Source of the DNA: CAYUYM01 sp964449305
GTDB lineage: Bacteria; Bacteroidota; Ignavibacteria; SZUA-365; CAYQST01
Assembly (NCBI GenBank): GCA_964449305.1
Contig: CAYUYM010000004.1
Span: 1-64,000 of the forward strand
Direction: 5' to 3'
Length of the DNA stretch: 64,000 nt
The position numbers and the translations under genes were made by a program. Below, one piece after another: positions 35,079 to 43,245 of the stretch. Within the stretch, counting starts at the first letter, position 1. Every line of letters begins with the position of its first letter. Below the pieces are notes generated by a model. The model ran no database searches. It worked only from the letters and a program-made list of their open reading frames with translations, and was not told the DNA's origin.

Positions 35079-36368
35079 ATGGCCTCACCCGCACATTCCC
35101 GCTCCATTGCGATTGCGCTCACGATCACCCTTCTCGGCACTGCCGTGTCCGCCATCCTTCTGCTCTGGACGCCGTGGTACCTCGCCATCAGCGGGCTCGC
35201 CGCAGCGGCTGTAGCCGGGACCGTGCTGTGGCGTCGGATGTCGATCCAGAACCGCCGCAGGATCAGCGAGAACATCTTCATCCTTCTCTCGGGTGCCACG
35301 GCACTGATCATCATCGCCTTCGTCCTGTATCTGCTCATCTCCATCTTCTGGAACGGGCGCTCACATCTCTCCATCGATTTCCTGTTCTCCGCCCCGTCGG
35401 AGGGGTTGACGGGGGGAGGCATCTTTCCGGCCATCGTGGGCACGGCGATGCTGGTCATCATCATGTCCATCGCAGCCGTCCCCATCGGGACGATCACGGC
35501 GATCTACCTCTCCGAGTATGCACGGGAGACCTCCTTCATCACCCGCTTCATCCGTTTTGCGGTGAACACCCTGGCCGGGGTGCCGGCCATCGTGTTCGGG
35601 CTTTTCGGGCTCGGATTCTTCATCGGCACGGTGGGCCGGCAGATGGATGCGGTGGAGCAGGGCCGGCGGATTGAGCGACTCGAGACGGTGATGACGCGCG
35701 AGGGATCGCCATTTGCCGATGATGGCGCAGCCACAGTGCAGGAGCTCCGGGCCGCACTCGAGGCTGATGATGCGGAGTACTGGTCGCGACAGATCGACCT
35801 CTCCGAGTCCCTCGCAGAGATGAAGGGCGACGATCGTGCCATCCCGGCGGCCGATGTGCGACAGTTCTATGTCGAGCGCACGTCCCCGCACTGGGGGCAG
35901 CCGGCACTCATCTGGGCGGCGCTCACGATGGCGCTGCTCACGCTTCCGGTGGTGATCGTGAGCGTGGAGGAGGCGATCAAGACGGTGCCGCGGGATCTGC
36001 GTGAGGCGAGCCTTGCGCTGGGTGCATCGAAGTGGGAGACGATCCTGCGCGTGGTGCTTCCCGGCTCGGTGACGGGCATCCTCACTGGTGGCATCCTCGC
36101 CGTGAGCCGTGGTGCGGGCGAGGTGGCCCCCATCCTGTTCACCGGAGCCGCCTACTTTCTGCCGGAGCTTCCGTCCTCGGTGTCGTCCCAGTTCATGGAA
36201 CTCGGCTATCACATCTACATCCTCGCCACACAATCGCCGGACGTGGAGCTCACCTTGCCGCTCCAGTACGCCACCACCTTCGTGCTGCTCATTCTCACCT
36301 TCACCCTCAACTTCACGGCCATCTTCCTTCGCTCCCGCGTCCGTGCCCGCATGGCCCAGGCCGGCTGA
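35079..36368 (+). CDS. pstA: Phosphate ABC transporter permease PstA with an insertion
   Basis: A 429-residue protein against a usual 280-300. It has two N-terminal helices, a third (LIIIAFVLYLLISIFWNG), and then the ABC permease core (PAIVGTAMLVIIMSIAAVPIGTITAIYLSEYA). A charged helical insertion of about 80 residues (187-268, RQMDAVEQGRRIERLETVM and onward) interrupts the core before PALIWAALTMALLTLPVVIVS. The EAA loop is VPRDLREASLALGASKWETILRVVLP. The core motifs are intact, so the transporter is probably functional. The insert follows GLGFFIGTVG, near the point where PstC also carries extra sequence. Confidence 0.93.
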   Translation: MASPAHSRSIAIALTITLLGTAVSAILLLWTPWYLAISGLAAAAVAGTVLWRRMSIQNRRRISENIFILLSGATALIIIAFVLYLLISIFWNGRSHLSIDFLFSAPSEGLTGGGIFPAIVGTAMLVIIMSIAAVPIGTITAIYLSEYARETSFITRFIRFAVNTLAGVPAIVFGLFGLGFFIGTVGRQMDAVEQGRRIERLETVMTREGSPFADDGAATVQELRAALEADDAEYWSRQIDLSESLAEMKGDDRAIPAADVRQFYVERTSPHWGQPALIWAALTMALLTLPVVIVSVEEAIKTVPRDLREASLALGASKWETILRVVLPGSVTGILTGGILAVSRGAGEVAPILFTGAAYFLPELPSSVSSQFMELGYHIYILATQSPDVELTLPLQYATTFVLLILTFTLNFTAIFLRSRVRARMAQAG

Positions 36369-36394
36369 TCCCCCAACCACGAACCATCGGAACA

Positions 36395-37153
36395 ATGAAC
36401 GACACCATCATCTCCACGACCAATCTCAGCCTTCACTATGGCGACAAGCAGGCACTCAGGGACATCACGATCGACATCCCGCGTCACCGCGTCACCGCCT
36501 TCATCGGCCCATCGGGCTGCGGCAAATCCACCTTTCTCCGTTCCCTCAACCGCATGAACGACCTCATCGACGGTGTGCGCATTGCCGGCTCGGTGGAGAT
36601 CGACGGTCTCGACATCTATGACAGGAGCATTGATGTTGTGGAGCTGCGCAAGCGCATCGGCATGGTCTTCCAGAAGTCGAATCCGTTTCCGAAGTCCGTA
36701 TATGACAACATCGCGTACGGGCCCCGGGTGAACGGCATCCGCGACCGCCGCAGGCTCGACGAGATCGTGGAGGAAAGCCTGAAGCGCGCCGCCATCTGGA
36801 CCGAGGTGAAGGACCGCCTGAAGGATTCGGCGCTCGGCCTCTCCGGTGGACAGCAGCAGCGGCTCTGCATTGCCCGCTGCCTTGCCGTGAATCCGGACAT
36901 CCTTCTCATGGATGAACCGGCGAGCGCGCTCGATCCCATCTCCACCGCCAAGATCGAGGAGCTCATCTTCGAGCTCAAGGACAACTACACCATCGTGATC
37001 GTGACGCACAACATGCAACAGGCCGCACGCGTGAGTGACAACACCGCCTTCTTCTACATGGGTGAGCTCATCGAGTATGGCCGAACCCGCAGCATGTTCA
37101 CCACACCCGAAAAGAAGCAGACCGAGGAGTACATCACCGGCCGCTTTGGTTGA
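36395..37153 (+). CDS. pstB: Phosphate ABC transporter ATPase PstB
   Basis: A 252-residue ATPase. Walker A GPSGCGKST is at residues 38-46; LRSLNRMNDLIDG and FQKSNPFPKSVYDNIAYGPR are specific PstB signatures. The ABC signature LSGGQQQRLCIARCLA and Walker B ILLMDEPASALDP follow, with the switch His in VTHNMQQAARV. It couples ATP hydrolysis to phosphate import through PstC and PstA. The gene starts 26 bases after pstA. It is normal in length and motifs. Confidence 0.97.
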   Translation: MNDTIISTTNLSLHYGDKQALRDITIDIPRHRVTAFIGPSGCGKSTFLRSLNRMNDLIDGVRIAGSVEIDGLDIYDRSIDVVELRKRIGMVFQKSNPFPKSVYDNIAYGPRVNGIRDRRRLDEIVEESLKRAAIWTEVKDRLKDSALGLSGGQQQRLCIARCLAVNPDILLMDEPASALDPISTAKIEELIFELKDNYTIVIVTHNMQQAARVSDNTAFFYMGELIEYGRTRSMFTTPEKKQTEEYITGRFG

Positions 37154-37249
37154 TCCATCGGCACACCGCATTGTCATCCAACGGCGGCACGCGAACCGCA
37201 TTCATCGATGCCTCCCACCATCTTTCTTCCACCATTCAATCCAGACGCC

Positions 37250-37966
37250 ATGCCCGACCACATATTCCACCGCTTCGACGAGGATCTCGACAAGCTCCGC
37301 TCACGCCTGATCAAGATGGGCAGCCTGGTGCAGGAGCAGGTCGAGATCGTGTTCAAGGCCCTCGAAACCAACAACACGGAGATCGCGCAGCTCGTGATCG
37401 AACGCGACAGCAAGATCGACGCGTTCGACATCGAGATCGACCGCCTGTGCATGCAGCTCTTCGCCATGCAGCAACCCGTGGCCCTCGATCTGCGGACCAT
37501 CATGGCCGCGCTCTCGATCAACAAGAACTTTGAACGTCTGGGCGACATCGCCGTGAACATCGCCGAGCGGGTGGTGGGGCTGAAGGACCACCCCGGTGTG
37601 GTCCATCGCACCCGTCTGGGGGAGATGGGGCACATCGCCTCGCGGATGGTCAACGACGCGCTCGATGCCTACATCAACCACGATGTGACACTCGCCCACC
37701 GCGTGCTGGAGGCCGAGGTGTCCGTCGACGCGCTCGATCGTGAGAACTTCTCGCTCCTCATCGAACAGATGATGCAGGACGGGTCGCTCGTGGTTCCGTG
37801 CAGCCATCTGCTGCTGGTGAACCGCAACGTGGAACGCCTGGCCGACCAGTCAACGAACATCGCCGAGGAGGTGGTGTTCCTGGTCGAGGCGCGCATCCTC
37901 CGGCATGGAAACGGAGGCGACGCGATGCCGCCCGGTCCGGATGATGACAGCGATGCTGCCGACTGA
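37250..37966 (+). CDS. phoU: Phosphate-signalling protein PhoU
   Basis: A 238-residue protein with two PhoU helical repeats, each with the metal-binding E-R-x-(G/A)-D pattern (NKNFERLGDIAVNIAERV and NRNVERLADQSTNIAEEVVF). ATG 37250 (MPDHIFHRFDEDLDKLRSRL) is chosen because family similarity begins there; the frame is open 14 codons further upstream. PhoU links PstB state to the PhoR/PhoB-type two-component system and limits phosphate uptake. No PhoB or PhoR gene is in the window. A GC hairpin follows at 37974-37994. Confidence 0.94.
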   Translation: MPDHIFHRFDEDLDKLRSRLIKMGSLVQEQVEIVFKALETNNTEIAQLVIERDSKIDAFDIEIDRLCMQLFAMQQPVALDLRTIMAALSINKNFERLGDIAVNIAERVVGLKDHPGVVHRTRLGEMGHIASRMVNDALDAYINHDVTLAHRVLEAEVSVDALDRENFSLLIEQMMQDGSLVVPCSHLLLVNRNVERLADQSTNIAEEVVFLVEARILRHGNGGDAMPPGPDDDSDAAD

Positions 37967-37973
37967 TCGAACG

Positions 37974-37994
37974 ACGCCCGCCTCACGCGGGCGT
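37974..37994. terminator. Hairpin after phoU
   Basis: ACGCCCGC and GCGGGCGT form an 8-bp stem with a five-base loop, immediately after the phoU stop. The bases after it are only moderately T-rich. It may end the pst-phoU transcript. Confidence 0.5.
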
Positions 37995-37996
37995 TG

Positions 37997-38146
37997 TCAT
38001 TCCAGGAACAGCAGCACGGCACCGGTCAGAAACAGACCGATGGAGAGCACAAGCGCGGCGTGGATGGTGAAGCGCAGGGTGATGCCGGAATGCAGGGGCG
38101 ACATGGGAAACGCTGATGTGGTGGGAAATGTGACTGCTGTCGACAT
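37997..38146 (-). CDS. Possible 49-residue single-helix membrane protein
   Basis: The frame reads MSTAVTFPTTSAF, then MSPLHSGITLRF and one strong helix (ALVLSIGLFLTGAVLLFLE). It is the only sensible reading of the gap between phoU and the tRNA, and it lies 57 bases downstream of the tRNA on the same strand. A second possible start is ATG 38104. There is no convincing ribosome site, so expression is uncertain. No known family is recognised. Confidence 0.35.
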   Translation of the reverse strand: MSTAVTFPTTSAFPMSPLHSGITLRFTIHAALVLSIGLFLTGAVLLFLE

Positions 38147-38202
38147 ATACACCACACCCACTCCGGATGTTCCAGGATGCCGCGAAATCTTCTGTGTGTT
38201 TG

Positions 38203-38276
<74 letters not shown>

Positions 38277-38300
38277 ATCCTTCCGTATTCGGAAGGGACA

Positions 38301-38308
38301 CTAATATA
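38301..38308 (-). promoter_or_regulatory. Probable promoter element of tRNA-Pro
   Basis: On the minus strand TATATTAG lies 24 bases before the tRNA, close to TAnnTTTG. Between them an inverted repeat (CCTTCCG and CGGAAGG) may form a leader hairpin. Confidence 0.4.
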
Positions 38309-38421
38309 GGCTTTTTTCCTTTCCGGAAAAATCGAGATCCGATCCGTTCCCAGGGGAATTTCTTCGAGACTCCCGGAATCGTATTTTACCGGGCATGTTT
38401 CATCCATCGACATCAGGCGCC

Positions 38422-38979
38422 ATGTCCAGCTCATCCCCCACACCAGCACCCGGATCCTCGAACACCAGGACCATCATCTTCGTCTCCTTGATGATCGTGG
38501 TCGTGGTCGCTGTGGCATACATCCTCATCGTCGGGAAGCACACCGCACCGCCACCACCGCCGGCGACGTCCGGGGGCATGCAGCAGGGCCCGGAGCAGTT
38601 CCGGAAGGATGCCATCATGAAGATCACCACGCCTGCGGGCACGGTGAAGCAGGAGCTCGAGATCGAGATCGTGGACCGGGAGGAGACACGCATGCAGGGC
38701 ATGATGGGGCGCACATCAATGGCCCAGAACCGCGGCATGCTCTTCATCTTCGACAACGACGAACCCCGCTCCTTCTGGATGGCCAACACCCCGCTGCCGC
38801 TCGACATCATCTTCATCACGCGCGACAGGGAGATCATCAGGATTCATTCACGCACCACACCCTACTCCGAGCAGAACTACGAATCGGGGCGCGACTGCCG
38901 CTACGTGCTCGAGACGAACGCCGGCTACTGCGACCGCCACGGCATCCGCGAGGGTGACAAGGTGACGTGGAGCCGCTGA
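38422..38979 (+). CDS. DUF192 (COG1430) membrane-anchored protein
   Basis: A 185-residue protein with a short Ser/Pro-rich start, one membrane helix (IIFVSLMIVVVVAVAYILIVG) and a proline-rich linker. The DUF192 domain begins EIEIVDREETRMQGMMGRTSM and continues RGMLFIFDNDEPRSFWMANTPLPLDIIFI. The family has no firmly known activity. ATG 38422 is the conventional start; an in-frame ATG at 38395 lies five bases after a promoter-like TATTTTAC (38382-38389) and could be used if the mRNA is leaderless, adding nine residues. It is the first gene of a four-gene group with the metal-binding lipoprotein, redoxin and alkaline phosphatase. Confidence 0.85.
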   Translation: MSSSSPTPAPGSSNTRTIIFVSLMIVVVVAVAYILIVGKHTAPPPPPATSGGMQQGPEQFRKDAIMKITTPAGTVKQELEIEIVDREETRMQGMMGRTSMAQNRGMLFIFDNDEPRSFWMANTPLPLDIIFITRDREIIRIHSRTTPYSEQNYESGRDCRYVLETNAGYCDRHGIREGDKVTWSR

Positions 38980-39029
38980 TCCCCGGTGGCATTGGTACAC
39001 AGGCATCACATCAAGCATCAGACACCGTC

Positions 39030-39320
39030 ATGACTTTCCGCCCGCTTCTTCTGCCCGCCGCGCTGCTCTGCCTTGTGGCCGGCTGCTCCAAACCGCCCGC
39101 ATCCACGATGGCCGACGTGCGTGTGCAGGCTCCCGGCATGAAATGCGAGAGCTGTGCCGAGACCATCGAATCCACCTTCCGGCATCTCCCCGGCGTGGAT
39201 TCCGTGGACGCTGATCCCGTGACGAAATGGGTGTTCGTCCGCTGCGACACGACGAAGACCACCGCTGCCACGCTCGAGGAGACCATCGGGAGACTCGGCT
39301 TCGACAGGCTTTCCGAATGA
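39030..39320 (+). CDS. Heavy-metal-associated (HMA) domain lipoprotein
   Basis: A 96-residue protein. The signal peptide ends LCLVAGC, a lipobox. The mature domain reads VRVQAPGMKCESCAETIESTFRHLPGV, with the M-x-C-x2-C copper-binding loop of HMA domains, and ends ETIGRLGF. It resembles the periplasmic mercury or copper carriers MerP and CopZ but is lipid-anchored. Its stop overlaps the next start (ATGA at 39317-39320), so it is translationally coupled to the redoxin. Copper handling is inferred from the motif alone. Confidence 0.85.
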   Translation: MTFRPLLLPAALLCLVAGCSKPPASTMADVRVQAPGMKCESCAETIESTFRHLPGVDSVDADPVTKWVFVRCDTTKTTAATLEETIGRLGFDRLSE

Positions 39321-39988
39321 CGCGCTCCGCCCTGCGACAGTTTCTGCGCATGGGCATCGGTCTCGCCCTCGCCGGCGCGGCCTACCTGGCCTTCGCCCTG
39401 TGGACATCGCGCGGTGACGATGAGAAGGTGCTGCTCGATGCGGCCCAGGTCTGTGCGCAGGAGGGGGCCGCGGGGGAGAGCCCGCTGTTCGGTGTCTCGA
39501 TCAACGATGTGCCACTCACGACACTCGCAGGCAGGCCTGTCGGGCTTCATGCGCTCGGTGGCCCTCGTCTGACGACCGTGCTCTTCTGGGCCTGCACCTG
39601 CCCCTGCTCCAACGGGTACATCGACCGGCTCCGGGAGCTGCGTGATGCCTACGAACCGAAGGGTGTGGCCTTCATCGGCATCAACGCCAACAGCGACGAG
39701 ACCGCAGACCAGATGCAGGCCTTCATCGACCGCCGGAGCTTTCCCCTGCCCGTGTACCGCGATGCCCCCGGCATCGCCGCCGACATGCTCATGGCGCGTG
39801 TCACCCCCGAAGTCTTCGTCTTCGACACCACCTGGGCACTCCGCTATCACGGCCGCATCGACGACGACAAGGGCGGACTCTACGTGAAGGACGCCTCGCT
39901 CGCGCGGGCGCTCGACACCCTCCTCACCGGCGGCGAGCTGCGCCACCGCGAGAAACCCGGGCTTGGCTGCGTCATCGTGAGGCACTGA
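39317..39988 (+). CDS. Membrane-anchored redoxin (PRX-like)
   Basis: A 223-residue protein with an N-terminal helix (MGIGLALAGAAYLAFALW) and a thioredoxin-fold domain. FWACTCPCSNGYIDRLRELRDAYEPKGVAFIGINANSDE is the active-site region, where three cysteines (C-T-C-P-C) replace the usual single or paired site. VYRDAPGIAADMLMARVTPEVFVFDTTWALRYHGRIDD is the expected second half with the cis-Pro. It probably acts as a periplasmic thiol oxidoreductase. It is coupled to the HMA lipoprotein upstream, and the alkaline phosphatase ATG follows its stop directly. Confidence 0.83.
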   Translation: MTRSALRQFLRMGIGLALAGAAYLAFALWTSRGDDEKVLLDAAQVCAQEGAAGESPLFGVSINDVPLTTLAGRPVGLHALGGPRLTTVLFWACTCPCSNGYIDRLRELRDAYEPKGVAFIGINANSDETADQMQAFIDRRSFPLPVYRDAPGIAADMLMARVTPEVFVFDTTWALRYHGRIDDDKGGLYVKDASLARALDTLLTGGELRHREKPGLGCVIVRH

Positions 39989-41089
39989 ATGAAGCACCCC
40001 ACCCGGGCGCTGCATGCATCGCCCCGAAGCGTCGTCATCATCATCATCCTGTTGATCCTGTCGTCGCAACTGCCGGCGCAATCCGTGCATCCGCGCAGCA
40101 TCATCCTGCTCATCGGTGATGGCATGGGGACGGCGCAGGTGGCGGCTTTGAAACTCCGTCAGGGGAGGACGAATTTCGACCGCTTTTCCGTGTGCGGCTT
40201 CTCGCTCACGCAGTCGGCCACGCACTTCGTCACCGAATCGAGCGCGGGCGGCACCGCCCTTGCCACCGGGGAGCGGACCTTCAATGGCGCCATCGCGGTG
40301 GACACGGCGGAGCGTCCGCTGCAGACCGCGCTGGAGCTGGCCCTGGCAGGTGGCCGGGCGGGGGGCGTCGTGGTCACGAGCTCCATCACCCATGCCACCC
40401 CCGCAGCGTTTCTCGCGCATGTCAACCTGCGAAAGAAGGAGTACGACATTGCGGAGCAGATCCTGCAATCCGGTGCCTCCGTGCTCATCGGCGGCGGGCG
40501 CATGTTCTTCCGTGACCGCAACCAGACAACGACCGCCACGACGATGGCGCCCCTCCTGTCCGCCGTCACGACATCGGGCTTCACCTTCGCCTCCACACCC
40601 GCCTGCGACACCATCCCGGGATCACGTCTCCTCATGCTGCTGGAGGAGGAGGGCCTGCCACTGGCCGGAGCCCGCACCTACACGCTGGGCGACCTGACAG
40701 GCTGCGCGCTCCAGCGCCTCGAGTCGGCTCCCGGCGGCTTCTTCCTCATGGTGGAGGGATCGCAGATCGACTGGGCCTGCCACAACATGGACTTCCCGCA
40801 GCTCCTTCGGGAGATGGAGGATTTCGACACCGCCATCGGTCGGGCGATGGACCATGCGGAGACGCATCCGGGAACGCTGGTGCTCGTGACTGCGGACCAT
40901 GAGACAGGCGGTCTCACGTTGTCGGGCCGCATGCCCGATGGCTCCGACATGCAGGGGAAATGGACCTCGGACGACCATACCGGCGTGATGGTGCCCGTGT
41001 TCGTCTTCGGTCCGGGAGCGGAACGCTTCGGTGGCATCCATGAGAACCGGGAGATCGGACGGATGATCAGAGAGCTGCTGGGCCACTGA
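39989..41089 (+). CDS. Alkaline phosphatase (PhoA family)
   Basis: A 366-residue protein. The signal peptide is VVIIIILLILSSQLPAQ. The metal and active-site motifs are in order: LLIGDGMGTAQ, VTESSAGGTALATGE with the nucleophile serine, SSITHATPAAFLAH, MVEGSQIDWACHNMD, DFDTAIGRAMDHA, VTADHETGGLTLSG and SDDHTGVMVPVF. It hydrolyses phosphate monoesters in the periplasm. The start directly abuts the redoxin stop (TGAATG). No Pho box was seen near this gene. Its motif order matches short bacterial alkaline phosphatases (about 360-470 residues). Confidence 0.93.
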   Translation: MKHPTRALHASPRSVVIIIILLILSSQLPAQSVHPRSIILLIGDGMGTAQVAALKLRQGRTNFDRFSVCGFSLTQSATHFVTESSAGGTALATGERTFNGAIAVDTAERPLQTALELALAGGRAGGVVVTSSITHATPAAFLAHVNLRKKEYDIAEQILQSGASVLIGGGRMFFRDRNQTTTATTMAPLLSAVTTSGFTFASTPACDTIPGSRLLMLLEEEGLPLAGARTYTLGDLTGCALQRLESAPGGFFLMVEGSQIDWACHNMDFPQLLREMEDFDTAIGRAMDHAETHPGTLVLVTADHETGGLTLSGRMPDGSDMQGKWTSDDHTGVMVPVFVFGPGAERFGGIHENREIGRMIRELLGH

Positions 41090-41194
41090 GGGCGCCCGGA
41101 GGGCTGTCCGGCACACAGTTCACCTCATTGCATTTGGTGAAAAACTCCATCATATTTCGCACTTCGATCCCCATACTCATACCAGGAGGTTCCC

Positions 41195-42865
41195 ATGACC
41201 ATGCAACGATCCGATTCACGACGGCGACACGCGGCCGGGGTGATGTCCACCCTGTCCGCCTTCGCGCTCATTCTTGCGCTGATGCTGTCGTCGTGCCACG
41301 ATTCCGTCACCGATGTCAACAATCCCCCCGTGAACCCGACCGGCCAGAAGGGCGGCATCACCGGAAAGGTGCACACCACCACCGGAGGCAACGCCTACAA
41401 CGTCCAGGTCAGTGTCGGCTCGCTCACCACGTACACCGATTCCAAAGGCGAGTTCTACCTCGCCGACGTCCCGGTTGCAGACCGCGTGGTGGTGTCCTTC
41501 ACCAGCGCCTCCCATGCCTTCAACCAGAAGATCACCGTGGTGAAGCCCGGGCGGGTCACCTTTGTAGAGGCGACGATGGCCGGCATCGGTGTCACGCAAT
41601 CCTTCAGCGCCACCACCGGTGCCACGGTGCAGACGCAGGGCGCCAAGGTGGCGATCCCCTCCAATGCCATCGTGGACAGCCGTGGCGCGGCATACACTGG
41701 CACCGTGCAGATGCAGGCCACCTGGTTCGATCCCTCCGGTCCCCTGTTCACCGGATGCTTCCCCGGAGAGTTCTCCGGCGTCCGCACCGACAATTCCGTG
41801 ACGGACATCGAGTCCTTCGGCTTCATGACGGTGGAGCTGCGCAACGGCACGGAGAAGCTCCAACTCGCTCCGGGCGCGGTCGCCACGCTCACCTTCCCCG
41901 TGCCATCGACCATGCGCGCCAAGGCGCCCGCCACCATCCCCCTGTGGTACTACGACGAGACCGCAGGGAAGTGGGTGGAGCAGGGCACCGCCACACTCAC
42001 CGGCACCACCTATGTCGGAACCGTGAGCCATTTCAGCTCGTGGAACTGCGATCAGCCCACGCAGACGTCCTTCCTCGAGGGACGCGTGGTGGACAGGAAC
42101 GGCACCCCACTGAGCTTCGCCCGCGTGCAGAGCAGCGGCGTGGATTACACGGGTGCATCGGTGGTCCACACCGATGACAACGGCTACTTCCGCCTGCCGG
42201 TGAAGTCCGCCTCCCAGGCGAAGGTCTGGGCCGGGTATTATCTCGCCTCCAGCACACCGGCCACCTTCACCACACCGGCGACGGGCGGCACGCTGAACAT
42301 CGGCACCATCACCGTCCCCATCGACAGCATGAGCGTGTGCACCGTCATCGGCAGGGTGATTGACAACGGCGGCCTCCCGGTGAAGTACTGCTCCATCGCC
42401 CTGCTCGACAGCACCGGCAAGAGTCTCGACTTTGTCCAGACAAGCTCCGGATCGTTCAAGTTCTTCTGTGAGGTGGGCAGGTCCTACACGATCGTCCTGT
42501 ATGGCGGCCGGCAGGACACCATGACCAACACGCGCATTTCATTCACCTGCCCGGGCACGGCGCAGACGGTGGATCTCGGCACCATCACGCTCGACATCGG
42601 CGGCAGCACCATCGTTGGTCGCGTGGTCGACGCCTCCAGCAACCCCATCCCAAAGGCGTATCTCTATTCCTCCGAGTCGTCCAACCCGAATTCCGGCGGC
42701 AGCGTCGAGATGCAGACCGACTCCCTCGGGCGCTTCTCCCTGTGGGTGCGTCCCAACAAGACCTTCGATGTGCACATCATCTTCAACAAGCTCACCAAGG
42801 TGGTCAGCATGACCTCCGGCAACCTCGGGGAGACGAAGAACGTCGGGGACATCACCCTTCCGTGA
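41195..42865 (+). CDS. Lipoprotein with repeated carboxypeptidase-regulatory-like domains
   Basis: A 556-residue protein. The lipobox is ALMLSSCHD. Three beta-sandwich repeats with the family pattern follow: GKVHTTTGGNAYNVQV to KGEFYLADVPVADRV; EGRVVDRNGTPLSFARVQ to NGYFRLPVKS; and GRVVDASSNPIPKAY to LGRFSLWVRPNKTF; a fourth partial repeat is GRVIDNGGLPVKYCSIAL. A non-repeat domain of about 220 residues (SFSATTGATVQTQGAKVAIPSNAIV) between the first and second resembles the conserved region of FAM171-like and cartilage-layer proteins. An AGGAGG site lies 6 bases before ATG 41195. A surface-adhesion or structural role is plausible but unknown. Confidence 0.8.
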   Translation: MTMQRSDSRRRHAAGVMSTLSAFALILALMLSSCHDSVTDVNNPPVNPTGQKGGITGKVHTTTGGNAYNVQVSVGSLTTYTDSKGEFYLADVPVADRVVVSFTSASHAFNQKITVVKPGRVTFVEATMAGIGVTQSFSATTGATVQTQGAKVAIPSNAIVDSRGAAYTGTVQMQATWFDPSGPLFTGCFPGEFSGVRTDNSVTDIESFGFMTVELRNGTEKLQLAPGAVATLTFPVPSTMRAKAPATIPLWYYDETAGKWVEQGTATLTGTTYVGTVSHFSSWNCDQPTQTSFLEGRVVDRNGTPLSFARVQSSGVDYTGASVVHTDDNGYFRLPVKSASQAKVWAGYYLASSTPATFTTPATGGTLNIGTITVPIDSMSVCTVIGRVIDNGGLPVKYCSIALLDSTGKSLDFVQTSSGSFKFFCEVGRSYTIVLYGGRQDTMTNTRISFTCPGTAQTVDLGTITLDIGGSTIVGRVVDASSNPIPKAYLYSSESSNPNSGGSVEMQTDSLGRFSLWVRPNKTFDVHIIFNKLTKVVSMTSGNLGETKNVGDITLP

Positions 42866-42893
42866 CACGGACACCGTGACCATGACACCGGCG

Positions 42894-42923
42894 GCGGCGG
42901 GGATTCCCCGCCGCTGTTGTTTC
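42894..42923 (+). terminator. Terminator after the carboxypeptidase-like lipoprotein gene
   Basis: A 9-bp GC stem (GCGGCGGGG and its complement, loop ATT) is followed by TGTTGTTT. It lies 28 bases past the stop. Confidence 0.7.
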
Positions 42924-42939
42924 CGGCCTGATGGTGGCG

Positions 42940-42971
42940 TTGTCAACTCTCCTCCACACTTCGTACCTTTC
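42940..42971 (+). promoter_or_regulatory. Bacteroidota-type promoter of the Zn-ribbon gene
   Basis: TTG (42940-42942), 21 bases, then TACCTTTC (42964-42971). The start codon lies 26 bases downstream with an AAGGAGGTG ribosome site between. Confidence 0.5.
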
Positions 42972-42997
42972 CGGTGTCGAACAAAAGGAGGTGTCCC

Positions 42998-43180
42998 ATG
43001 CGAAAGATCTTCACCTGCGCGTGGTGCTTCGAGGTGAACGTCATCGATGTCGATCTGTCGGTCGGCGACGATCAGGAGTACACCGAGGAATGCCAGGTCT
43101 GCAGCCGGCCCAACACGATCCGTGTGCATATCGACGAGGAGAACCGGCGTGTCGACGTGGAGAATGAGGAGGAGGGATGA
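42998..43180 (+). CDS. CPXCG-like cysteine-rich zinc-ribbon protein
   Basis: A 60-residue protein: FTCAWCFEVNVIDVDLSVGDDQEYTEECQVCSRPNTIRVHIDEENRRVDVE. Two Cys pairs (CAWC and CQVC) would bind one zinc ion. The family name motif C-P-x-C-G is degenerate here (CAWCF), but the spacing and the EYTEECQVCSRPN half are typical. A perfect AAGGAGGTG ribosome site precedes ATG 42998. Its function is unknown. It has its own promoter and is followed by the response-regulator gene. Confidence 0.82.
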   Translation: MRKIFTCAWCFEVNVIDVDLSVGDDQEYTEECQVCSRPNTIRVHIDEENRRVDVENEEEG

Positions 43181-43211
43181 ACACAGCATCCGGATGCGGG
43201 GGTTGTCCGGA

Positions 43212-43242
43212 TTGATGCAGGACGAAAATTCGCCTATCTTCG
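43212..43242 (+). promoter_or_regulatory. Bacteroidota-type promoter next to a possible leaderless start
   Basis: TTG (43212-43214), 20 bases, then TATCTTCG (43235-43242). The ATG of the response-regulator gene begins three bases later, and no ribosome site lies between, so the mRNA may start at or beside the AUG. Confidence 0.55.
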
Positions 43243-43245
43243 GGC

